Under the pieces are notes generated by a model, which saw nothing but the letters and a program-made list of their open reading frames with translations, ran no database searches and was not told the origin of the DNA. Below are positions 26,548 to 33,977 of a DNA stretch of 64,000 bases, piece after piece; the first letter of the stretch is position 1; the number at the start of each line of letters is the position of its first letter. The stretch covers positions 831,631-895,630 of the forward strand of contig NZ_JAANOQ010000001.1 in the NCBI RefSeq assembly GCF_011305415.1. The letters run 5' to 3'. The stretch is from Flavobacterium bernardetii. GTDB lineage: Bacteria > Bacteroidota > Bacteroidia > Flavobacteriales > Flavobacteriaceae. Made by a program: the position numbers and the translations under genes.

Positions 26548-27582
26548 CTAAATAGAAACGATTTTATTTAAACACTCGTTGTGGGCTTTGTATTCTTTCA
26601 TTCCTTCTGTATAATTTAAAAATTTGAAACCTCTATCGTTATTATATTTTCCAATTTTGTACATATAGCCAATATGTCGAGCTAATTCTTTCCAAGCGAA
26701 AAATATGTTATGTTTTGGATCGTAAATATGAGTTGGTTCGCTCCCACTTCCATTTAATTCTACAATAGAGAAATTTTGTCCGTTTTCTAATTCTTCAAAA
26801 GTATTGTACATAATATCAAATCGTCCGAAATAAAATTCAGAAATATCTTTACTAATATTTTCAATAACATTGTTTAATTTTTCAGAAATCAAATGACTTG
26901 AATCGATGAATTTCGCACCACGAGCATGATTCCCATAAGGTACTAAATTTACTTTTTCACCTTTAAGTAAAACTTTAAGTAACTTGTCTTTATATTCTTT
27001 TTGTAAAGCTTTTAGTTGAAATTCAAATCTTGGAGTTTGTTTGATTAATTGTTCTATTGTATGGGTTCCATCACCTTCTACAATTAGATATTCTTTAGAA
27101 ACTATTCCGGTTATTTTTCCTTTAGTTTCATTTGGTAATTTTACATAAAAAATACCCACTTCATTTTCAAACGGAATCACATCTTGAATTAAAAAATCGA
27201 AATCTGCTTTAGCGTGATAGTCTTTAAGTTCTTCTAAATTAGTGATTTTTTTTACACCATTTCCTCTTAAGCCCATATCTGGTTTTAAAATCAGAGGAAA
27301 ATTGAAGTTCGATACATTAAATCCTTTTAAAACGGCTTCAATTGGCGTTTTTACTCTTATTATTGACGTTTTTGGATAATATTGTTTTGGAATTAAGTAG
27401 TAAATTTCGATTTTACTCTCATTCATAAATCCACCATTTTTAATTTTCGGATTGGCTGCATTGAAGAAAAAAATCGTTTTTGCTTTTATCGAATAATAAA
27501 CCCAAAGAAAAAATATTGGAAAATAAACTATACCAAAAGGCCAATATTCCCAGTTGAGTACTTTATGTATAAAAAGTTTCAA
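26548..27582 (-). CDS. ATP-grasp domain protein (D-Ala-D-Ala-ligase-like)
   Basis: 344 residues. The N-terminal 40 residues are hydrophobic and may associate with the membrane. ATP-grasp features follow: FPLILKPDMGLRGNGVKK (the lysine/glycine-rich nucleotide-binding loop), FLIQDVIPFENEVGIFYVK, FGRFDIMYNT and the metal-binding FSIVELNGSGSEPTHIYDP. It should ligate an acid and an amine using ATP. It neighbours the LysE-like exporter and follows the NRDE gene by 10 bp. It is not a canonical Ddl; substrate unknown. Confidence 0.75.
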   Translation of the reverse strand: MKLFIHKVLNWEYWPFGIVYFPIFFLWVYYSIKAKTIFFFNAANPKIKNGGFMNESKIEIYYLIPKQYYPKTSIIRVKTPIEAVLKGFNVSNFNFPLILKPDMGLRGNGVKKITNLEELKDYHAKADFDFLIQDVIPFENEVGIFYVKLPNETKGKITGIVSKEYLIVEGDGTHTIEQLIKQTPRFEFQLKALQKEYKDKLLKVLLKGEKVNLVPYGNHARGAKFIDSSHLISEKLNNVIENISKDISEFYFGRFDIMYNTFEELENGQNFSIVELNGSGSEPTHIYDPKHNIFFAWKELARHIGYMYKIGKYNNDRGFKFLNYTEGMKEYKAHNECLNKIVSI

Positions 27583-27592
27583 ATTTTAAAAT

Positions 27593-28294
27593 TTAAAAAG
27601 TAATAGAATATTCCTCATCCAAAATTAAATCGGAATGTTTCACAGATATTGAATTTCCTGAAATAACTGCTTGCGTCACACTTAAAGTTTTTAGTAAATT
27701 ATCACGATTGATAATTAAACCATTTTTAGCATCTTTTGGTTCGGTGTTCTTATGGAAAGACTTCATCTTTTCTGATGAAATTTCTTTATTTTCATTCATA
27801 TATTGAGCAAACCAATTGGCGCGTTGTTGCTGAATTTCAGGAGTGTATAATGTTGAAGATGACCAAATATAAGTTTTATTAATATCTAAATCATCTGTGG
27901 ATTTTTCTTCACCACTCCATTGTAATTGAAAAAGTTGTTTGTTATCTAAAACAACTAAAGTAAAAGGTTCAATATCAGTTAAATCAATCGTTTTCCATGT
28001 CGAAACAACTGAATTCGAAGCGATTAAATCTAAAACTATTATACCACGACTTAAACGATATTTTTCTTTAGCAATGTGTTTGGTTTTTCCACCATTAAGT
28101 AGAATTATTGCGTTTCCAAATTCATCTACCACAAACCAAGTTCCGCCGGCTTTAGCATCTTTTGGGTAGATAATTTTTTTATTTTCTAACTGATAAACTT
28201 TTGGTTCAATTGCTGATGGTCGCGTTATTTTTTCATCTCTATTTGATGTCAATAAAAATGAATTATTTGCGTAAACAAAACTTACTGTGCACAT
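27593..28294 (-). CDS. NRDE (TANGO2-like) family protein
   Basis: 233 residues starting MCTVSFVYANNSFLLTSNRD, which carries the defining NRDE motif and the N-terminal Cys2 of the family, proposed to be an Ntn-hydrolase-like nucleophile. Other hallmarks are GGTWFVVDEFGNAIILLN and the central RGIIVLDLI. Cytoplasmic. The human homologue TANGO2 has been linked to heme or lipid handling; the bacterial role is unclear. Its start overlaps the DinB stop by 13 nt, indicating translational coupling. Confidence 0.88.
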   Translation of the reverse strand: MCTVSFVYANNSFLLTSNRDEKITRPSAIEPKVYQLENKKIIYPKDAKAGGTWFVVDEFGNAIILLNGGKTKHIAKEKYRLSRGIIVLDLIASNSVVSTWKTIDLTDIEPFTLVVLDNKQLFQLQWSGEEKSTDDLDINKTYIWSSSTLYTPEIQQQRANWFAQYMNENKEISSEKMKSFHKNTEPKDAKNGLIINRDNLLKTLSVTQAVISGNSISVKHSDLILDEEYSITF

Positions 28295-28770
28295 TGATTT
28301 CTATAAACTATAGTTGAAGGTGCTACCCCAAAATTTGCATTAACAGTTAAATAATCAAACTGAAAAACAGCCACTTTAATTAGTGCTTGGTGATGAATAC
28401 AATGTTCCAAATTATAAATAACTTCTCTAAAATAATTGGTTTTCATATGAGAAACTTCTGCAAAAAACACACTTTCCAAAATTAAATCTTTGTTTTCTTT
28501 TTCAATAGAATTACAAATTGCATCGATATTTTCAATGGCAAATGATGGGTTGGTTTGAATCAAAAGATTTCTTTCTCTTTTATCATAATTCAATTCACCA
28601 ACTTCATAAGAATTAATAGCACATTGAAACAATTCAATAATATGGCGTGTATGTTCACCAATTGAAGCATTGCTTAAGTATTCAATCGGTTTTGAATAAT
28701 CATCTTCAGAAATCTGATTCAATAAATGTTGTAATTCGAAAAGAGTCTGTTTTACGGATGTAAAATTCAT
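28282..28770 (-). CDS. DinB-family protein
   Basis: 162 residues, a four-helix-bundle protein. It carries the DinB-like metal-His pattern: a His in the second helix region (IGEHTRHIIELF) and the paired His in YNLEHCIHHQALIKVA. DinB/YfiT-like proteins are thiol-transferase-like metalloenzymes, some using bacillithiol; BshA for bacillithiol synthesis occurs in the same window. First gene of the DinB-NRDE-ATP-grasp-LysE run. A TATTTTTG -7-like box lies at 28803-28810 on the minus strand. Confidence 0.75.
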   Translation of the reverse strand: MNFTSVKQTLFELQHLLNQISEDDYSKPIEYLSNASIGEHTRHIIELFQCAINSYEVGELNYDKRERNLLIQTNPSFAIENIDAICNSIEKENKDLILESVFFAEVSHMKTNYFREVIYNLEHCIHHQALIKVAVFQFDYLTVNANFGVAPSTIVYRNQCAQ

Positions 28771-28849
28771 ATTAAGTAGTTTGTTTAATGCTTTGGTATT
28801 TACAAAAATAATTATTTAAGTGTTACTAAAATGTAAAATTCTCACAATT

Positions 28850-29491
28850 TTAATATTTATAGTTGATTATTTTCTTGCATTTATCACATAATGCTAATTT
28901 TTCATTATCAATTGTTGTTAATTTCTCTGCAGCACTTGTCATAACACATTTTCTATCAGAACAATGTGGCAATCCTAAATTATGCCCAAACTCGTGAATA
29001 GCAATTTTCCGTAAACGAGTCATTTCTGTTTTATAATTTTTACTTTTCACTCTAAATCTTGAAACAACGGCGCTTTTTCCTGGTCTGTAAGCCAATCCCA
29101 TGATTCCAAAATCACAATATTTCCATTTCGGCTCTAATATTTGACCATTTTTATCATTTTTAGTTACAGAAATATCTTCGTTTGTTAATCCTAAAACATA
29201 ATATACGTCTTTTGGAATGTTTTGGTTTTGAATTTTGATAATACTATCTGCTCGATATCTTGGCGATTTAATTTTTGTAAAAGCAGTTTTTGGTAAAGAT
29301 ATATTTGGCAAAACTTTTGTTTCTAACCTATAAAAACTATCTATCACAAAAGAAATTAATTTAGCGTCTTCTTTTGAGAACTTCCCGTAAGGTTGAATTC
29401 CAACAATTCTTTTTTCTTTTTCAGGTTTATAAGTTTTCTCTTTTGAGCATGAAACTAAAAGTAGAATGATTGAGATAAAGTAAATTTTCAT
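28850..29491 (-). CDS. Archaemetzincin-type zinc metalloprotease, lipoprotein form
   Basis: 213 residues. A short signal with lipobox LLVSC (Cys15) predicts a lipid anchor. The catalytic region from residue 166 matches the full archaemetzincin signature HExxHxxGx3Cx4CxMx17CxxC: HEFGHNLGLPHC, KCVM, exactly 17 residues, then CDKC. The first His motif binds the catalytic zinc and the four Cys a structural zinc. Most described archaemetzincins are cytosolic, so an exported lipoprotein version is unusual. It stands after the acetyl-CoA synthetase terminator and upstream of DinB (79 bp), as its own unit. Substrate unknown. Confidence 0.9.
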   Translation of the reverse strand: MKIYFISIILLLVSCSKEKTYKPEKEKRIVGIQPYGKFSKEDAKLISFVIDSFYRLETKVLPNISLPKTAFTKIKSPRYRADSIIKIQNQNIPKDVYYVLGLTNEDISVTKNDKNGQILEPKWKYCDFGIMGLAYRPGKSAVVSRFRVKSKNYKTEMTRLRKIAIHEFGHNLGLPHCSDRKCVMTSAAEKLTTIDNEKLALCDKCKKIINYKY

Positions 29492-29512
29492 TTGGATAAT
29501 TTTAATAAAAAA

Positions 29513-29535
29513 AGAGGCACAAAAACTGTGCCTCT
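29513..29535 (-). terminator. Terminator after the acetyl-CoA synthetase gene
   Basis: A 9-bp stem AGAGGCACA / TGTGCCTCT with a 5-nt loop, followed on the minus strand by a long T-run (29505-29512). It ends acs transcription 28 bp past the stop. Confidence 0.88.
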
Positions 29536-29562
29536 AAAATATAATGTTTAGAAAATGTTTTA

Positions 29563-31470
29563 TTACAATTTTCCGTTTTTAATTTCCTCTACAATTTCTG
29601 GATTCAATAAAGTTGAAATATCTCCGAAATTATCTACTTCACCTTCTGCAATTTTTCTTAGAATGCGTCGCATAATCTTTCCAGAGCGTGTTTTTGGTAA
29701 ACCAGACACAAATTGAATCTTGTCTAATTTCGCAATTGGTCCAACTTGATCTGAAATCAATTGATTAATTTCTTTAGATAAATTGTCTTTATCTCTTCCT
29801 TCTCCAGTTTCTTTTAAAATTACGAAACCATATAAAGCGTTTCCTTTAATATCATGAGGAAAACCAACAATAGCACTTTCAGCAACTGCTGGGTGTTCGT
29901 TGATTGAATCTTCAATTGGAGCCGTTCCTAAATTGTGACCAGAAACAATAATTACATCATCTACTCTACCTGTAATTCGGTAATAACCTACTTCATCGCG
30001 TAAAGCGCCATCACCTGTGAAAAATTTCCCTGGGAAAGCTGTAAAATAGGTTTCTTTATATCTTTGGTGATCTCCCCAAATGGTTCTCGCCATTGATGGC
30101 CAAGGGAATTTGATACACAAACTTCCTGTAACTTGATTGCCTTCAATTTCGTTGCGTAATTCGTCCATTAAAACGGGTTGAATTCCTGGTAAAGGTAAAG
30201 ACGCATAAGTTGGTTTTGTTGGTGTTACGAAAGGAATTGGAGAAATCATAATTCCACCTGTTTCCGTTTGCCACCATGTGTCTACTAACGGACAACGCTT
30301 TCCTCCTACGTGATCGTTGTACCAATGCCAAGCTTCTTCATTAATAGGTTCTCCAACGGATCCAATTACTTTTAGAGAATCTAGTTGAAATCGTTGTACA
30401 TAATCGATACTTTCTTTGGCTAAAGCACGAATTGCGGTTGGAGCCGTATAAAATTGATTCACTTTATGTTTTTCGATAACTTCCCAAAAGCGGCTAAAAT
30501 CTGGATAAGAAGGAACGCCTTCAAAAATTACAGTTGTAGCACCGTTTAAAAGTGGTCCGTATAAAATATATGAATGTCCGGTAATCCAGCCAATATCGGC
30601 AGTACACCAAAACACATCATTTTCTTCGTAATTGAAAACATTTTTGAATGTATATGCTGTGTAAACCATGTAACCAGCGGTTGTATGTAACATTCCTTTT
30701 GGTTTTCCTGTTGAACCAGAAGTATATAAAATAAATAAAGGATCTTCCGCATCCATTATTTCTGCAACGTTATTTCCAATAGCTTCATCTAAAAGAGGTT
30801 GTAACCAAATGTCACGACCATCTTTCATAGTAACTTCAGTGTTTGTTCTTTTAGCGACTAAAACCGTTTCTACACAAGGACATTTTTCCAGAGCTTCATC
30901 GACAATTCCTTTTAAATCTACTGATTTATTTCCTCTAAATCCACCATCAGAAGTAATTACCATTTTACATTCCGAATCGTTAATTCTTGCTGAAACTGCT
31001 GAAGCTGAAAATCCTGCGAAAACTACAGAATGTATGGCTCCAATTCGGGCACAAGCCAAAACTGATACGGCTAGTTCTGGAATCATTGGTAAATAAATAC
31101 AAACTCTGTCGCCTTTTTTGATACCTTGTTCACGAAGAACATTCGCCATTTTAGCAACTCTTTCGTATAATTCGTTATAAGAAATATGTAATGCTTCTTC
31201 TTTTGGATCATTTGGTTCAAAAATTATGGCAGTTTTATCACCACGTTTTGCTAAATGCCTGTCGATACAGTTTTTAGTGATGTTTACTTTTGCATTTAAA
31301 AACCATTTAAAATTAGCTTCTTGCATGTCAACATCAAAAACTTTATCCCATTTTTGATACCAAGTAAAATTTTCATCAGCAATACGATCCCAAAACTTTT
31401 TTGGTTCGCGTACTGATTTTTTATACATTTTGAAGTAATTTTCTAAATCTTTGATTTTATAGTAACTCAT
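29563..31470 (-). CDS. acs: Acetyl-CoA synthetase (AMP-forming)
   Basis: 635 residues, the normal size. ANL-superfamily motifs are complete: the P-loop-like LYTSGSTGKPKGMLHT, the acetate-pocket WWQTETGG, the hinge-region ITGRVDDVIIVSGH and the C-terminal catalytic lysine in SGLPKTRSGKIMRR (also the site of acetyl-lysine control in Acs). It activates acetate to acetyl-CoA. Its promoter region carries the 16-bp motif at 31536-31551 and a TTATATTTAC box (31497-31506) on the minus strand. It follows the second synthetase gene by 87 bp but has its own promoter-like region. Confidence 0.95.
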   Translation of the reverse strand: MSYYKIKDLENYFKMYKKSVREPKKFWDRIADENFTWYQKWDKVFDVDMQEANFKWFLNAKVNITKNCIDRHLAKRGDKTAIIFEPNDPKEEALHISYNELYERVAKMANVLREQGIKKGDRVCIYLPMIPELAVSVLACARIGAIHSVVFAGFSASAVSARINDSECKMVITSDGGFRGNKSVDLKGIVDEALEKCPCVETVLVAKRTNTEVTMKDGRDIWLQPLLDEAIGNNVAEIMDAEDPLFILYTSGSTGKPKGMLHTTAGYMVYTAYTFKNVFNYEENDVFWCTADIGWITGHSYILYGPLLNGATTVIFEGVPSYPDFSRFWEVIEKHKVNQFYTAPTAIRALAKESIDYVQRFQLDSLKVIGSVGEPINEEAWHWYNDHVGGKRCPLVDTWWQTETGGIMISPIPFVTPTKPTYASLPLPGIQPVLMDELRNEIEGNQVTGSLCIKFPWPSMARTIWGDHQRYKETYFTAFPGKFFTGDGALRDEVGYYRITGRVDDVIIVSGHNLGTAPIEDSINEHPAVAESAIVGFPHDIKGNALYGFVILKETGEGRDKDNLSKEINQLISDQVGPIAKLDKIQFVSGLPKTRSGKIMRRILRKIAEGEVDNFGDISTLLNPEIVEEIKNGKL

Positions 31471-31496
31471 TCTTCGATAATTTTCTGTTTAATACT

Positions 31497-31506
31497 GTAA
31501 ATATAA
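31497..31506 (-). promoter_or_regulatory. Promoter-like -7 box of acs
   Basis: Minus strand TTATATTTAC, a variant of TAnnTTTG, 26 bp upstream of the acs ATG. An identical ten-base sequence sits at the equivalent place before the propionyl-CoA synthetase gene. Confidence 0.5.
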
Positions 31507-31535
31507 GTATTCTATTCATGCGTTAAAGATTTTTT

Positions 31536-31551
31536 TTGCTAAATAGGTATA
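31536..31551 (-). promoter_or_regulatory. Candidate operator 1 (acs), TATACCTATTTAGCAA
   Basis: Minus-strand 16-mer. It matches the copy before the propionyl-CoA synthetase gene at 15 of 16 positions and that before the zinc-ribbon gene at 14 of 16. Its left edge is exactly 39 bp from the -7-like box, as in the second gene. This places it around -35 to -50, a typical activator position. The flanking TTAACTATAC is shared with a weaker site at 40198-40207. Confidence 0.6.
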
Positions 31552-31557
31552 GTTAAC

Positions 31558-33453
31558 TTATTTAAAAGATCCTATTTTGGCATTTATAAAATCGTTTTTT
31601 AATTCCTCAATAATGGCTTCATCATCAATTGTGGATGGGATTTGGAAATTTTCTCCATCTACAATACTTCGCATTAATTTTCTTAAAATTTTTCCGGAAC
31701 GTGTTTTTGGTAATCTTTGAACGATAATTACATCACGTAAAGATGCTACAGCGCCAATTTGTTCACGAACTAATTTTACAACTTCGTGTTGCAATTGAAA
31801 ATGTTCCATGTTTTCACCAGATTTAATAACCACTAACGCAAGAGGAATTTGTCCTTTTAATTCATCATTAATACCAATAACAGCACATTCTGCAACGGAA
31901 TGATGAGAAGAAACAATTTCTTCCATTTCAGCAGTGGATAATCGGTGACCCGCCACATTGATTACATCATCTACCCTACCTGTTATAAAAATATAATCTT
32001 CATCATCTTTAAATCCGCCATCACCAGAAAAATAATAACCTGGAAATTTATTCAAATATCCTGCTTTGAATCGTTCGTTATCTTTCCATAAATCCAACAT
32101 CGTTCCAGGAGGTAATGGTAATTTGATGACTACATAACCTTCTTCATTCGGACCTAATTCTTCTCCATTTTCATTAAAAATTTGAATGTTATAACCTGTG
32201 ACAGCTTTTCCTGCAGAACCAGGTTTTATAGGTAAAAACTCCACTCCCATCATGTTTGCAATCATTGGCCAACCAGATTCCGTTTGCCACCAATGATCGA
32301 TGGCTGGAACAGGAATATGTTGTTGATACCATTCTAAAGTTGCTATATCACAACGTTCACCGGCCAAAAATTGCGTTCTTAAACTTGATAAATCGTACTG
32401 TTTGATAAATTCGCCGTTTGGATCTTCTTTTTTGATGGCACGAATAGCAGTTGGAGCGGTAAACATCACATTTACTTTATGCTCAGCAATGACTCTCCAA
32501 AATGTACTTGCATCAGGAGTTCGGATTGGTTTCCCTTCGAAAATTATAGTTGTATTTCTGTTAATTAGTGGTCCGTAAACAATATAACTATGTCCAACTA
32601 CCCAACCAACATCTGACGCTGCCCAAAAAACTTCATCAGGTTTTACACCATAAATGTATTGCATTGAATATTTAAGTGCCGTTGCATAACCGCCTGTATC
32701 TCTGACAATTCCTTTTGGTTTTCCAGTCGTACCAGAAGTATATAAAACATATAAAGGATGAGTGGCTTCTACTGGAACACAAGGTGCTTCTTCAGAACCA
32801 TAAACTAAAGCATCATAATCAACATCGTACTTTTTAAAGGGAATTCTGGCTCCCAATTTTCTATTTAAAACGATAACTTTTTTAGGTTTATGTTCCGCTA
32901 ATTCGACAGCTTCATCCACTAAAGGTTTGTAAGCAATTAATCGGTCGATTTCAATTCCAGAAGACGCTGTAATAACTACTTTAGGTTTACAATCGTCAAG
33001 TCTTATTGCTAATTCATGTGGTGCGAATCCACCGAAAACTACTGAATGCGTTACTCCAATTCTAGCGCAAGCTAACATCGCAAAAGCAGCTTGAGGAATC
33101 ATTGGCATATAAATTACAGCCGTATTTCCTTTTTTCAAACCTAAAGACAACATGCCACCAGCTAATTTAGCCACTTCCGTTTTGACTTCATTGTATGTAT
33201 ACTTTTTAACAGTTTGTGTTACTGGTGAATCATATATTATAGCAATATTTTCTCCAAATCCATCTTGAATATGTTTATCTAAAGCTAAATAACAAGCATT
33301 AATTTCACCATCCGCAAACCAAAGTGGATAGTTATTTTCATCTGTAGATAAAATTTTTGAAGGTTTTTTATACCATTCTATTTGATTGGCTTGTTGTGCC
33401 CAAAACTTTTCAGGATTTTGCGTGCTTTCGTTATATAATTCTTGATAATTCAT
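31558..33453 (-). CDS. prpE: Propionyl-CoA synthetase-type acyl-CoA synthetase (PrpE/ACSS3-like)
   Basis: 631 residues. ANL motifs: LYTSGTTGKPKGIVRDTGGY, WWQTESGWPM and the catalytic-lysine loop RLPKTRSGKILRK. The RDTGGYATAL segment and WWQTESGW pocket are typical of the propionate-preferring PrpE branch, in contrast to WWQTETGG in the neighbouring Acs. It should activate propionate (or acetate) with ATP and CoA. Its upstream region has the same operator and -7 box layout as acs. The 87-bp gap to acs lets both genes be expressed together or separately. Confidence 0.85.
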   Translation of the reverse strand: MNYQELYNESTQNPEKFWAQQANQIEWYKKPSKILSTDENNYPLWFADGEINACYLALDKHIQDGFGENIAIIYDSPVTQTVKKYTYNEVKTEVAKLAGGMLSLGLKKGNTAVIYMPMIPQAAFAMLACARIGVTHSVVFGGFAPHELAIRLDDCKPKVVITASSGIEIDRLIAYKPLVDEAVELAEHKPKKVIVLNRKLGARIPFKKYDVDYDALVYGSEEAPCVPVEATHPLYVLYTSGTTGKPKGIVRDTGGYATALKYSMQYIYGVKPDEVFWAASDVGWVVGHSYIVYGPLINRNTTIIFEGKPIRTPDASTFWRVIAEHKVNVMFTAPTAIRAIKKEDPNGEFIKQYDLSSLRTQFLAGERCDIATLEWYQQHIPVPAIDHWWQTESGWPMIANMMGVEFLPIKPGSAGKAVTGYNIQIFNENGEELGPNEEGYVVIKLPLPPGTMLDLWKDNERFKAGYLNKFPGYYFSGDGGFKDDEDYIFITGRVDDVINVAGHRLSTAEMEEIVSSHHSVAECAVIGINDELKGQIPLALVVIKSGENMEHFQLQHEVVKLVREQIGAVASLRDVIIVQRLPKTRSGKILRKLMRSIVDGENFQIPSTIDDEAIIEELKNDFINAKIGSFK

Positions 33454-33485
33454 TATTTCTATTGCTTTATTTTCATATTAATAAC

Positions 33486-33495
33486 GTAAATATAA
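33486..33495 (-). promoter_or_regulatory. Promoter-like -7 box of prpE-type gene
   Basis: Minus strand TTATATTTAC, identical to the box at 31497-31506 before acs, 32 bp upstream of the ATG at 33453. Confidence 0.5.
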
Positions 33496-33524
33496 CGAAT
33501 ATTATTAAGCCTAAGAAAACAAAC

Positions 33525-33540
33525 TTGCTAAAAAGGTATA
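33525..33540 (-). promoter_or_regulatory. Candidate operator 2 (prpE-type gene), TATACCTTTTTAGCAA
   Basis: Minus-strand 16-mer differing from the acs copy at one position, and again exactly 39 bp from the -7-like box. The equal spacing in two otherwise divergent upstream regions argues for a real factor-binding site. Confidence 0.6.
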
Positions 33541-33571
33541 TATGAATTTATCGAAAAATCATAAAAAAAAT

Positions 33572-33593
33572 GCTGAAGAAAAAATCCTTCAGC
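33572..33593 (-). terminator. Terminator after the receiver-only response-regulator gene
   Basis: A 7-bp stem GCTGAAG / CTTCAGC with a T-run on the minus strand (33563-33570). It lies 23 bp past the regulator stop. Confidence 0.8.
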
Positions 33594-33615
33594 CTTTTGA
33601 AACTATTTATTTATT

Positions 33616-33975
33616 TTAAAGGAGTTCTAAAACTGTTTCCACTACTTTTTTAATGGAAAAGGGTTTGGTTAAATACGCATCTGCACCTAAAGCCATTCCT
33701 TTTTCTATATCGCTAGCCTTATTTTTTGCAGAAAGAAAAATCACTTTAGTATGTGATAAATTAGCATCTTTTCGAATTTGTTCTAACGTGGCATACCCAT
33801 CCACCATTGGCATCATCACATCTAAAATAATTACATCTGGAAAATCCGTTTTAACAATATCCAATGCTTCCTGACCATCACGTGCAATAAACACTTCAAA
33901 ATTATTCTTTTTGAAAGTATATTCCAATGACATTACTATGTTTGGTTCGTCGTCTACAATTAAAATTTTCTTCAT
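33616..33975 (-). CDS. Receiver-only response regulator
   Basis: 119 residues: a complete CheY-like receiver with acidic pair DD (8-9), phospho-acceptor Asp52 in VIILDVMMP, the switch Thr/Ser region VIFLSAKN and the conserved Lys in YLTKPFS. There is no output domain. It follows the symporter-kinase gene by 2 bp, so the kinase should phosphorylate it. In the Vibrio/Pseudomonas CrbS-CrbR system the regulator carries a DNA-binding domain; here none is attached, so the signal must pass through another protein. Confidence 0.9.
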   Translation of the reverse strand: MKKILIVDDEPNIVMSLEYTFKKNNFEVFIARDGQEALDIVKTDFPDVIILDVMMPMVDGYATLEQIRKDANLSHTKVIFLSAKNKASDIEKGMALGADAYLTKPFSIKKVVETVLELL

Positions 33976-33977
33976 AA

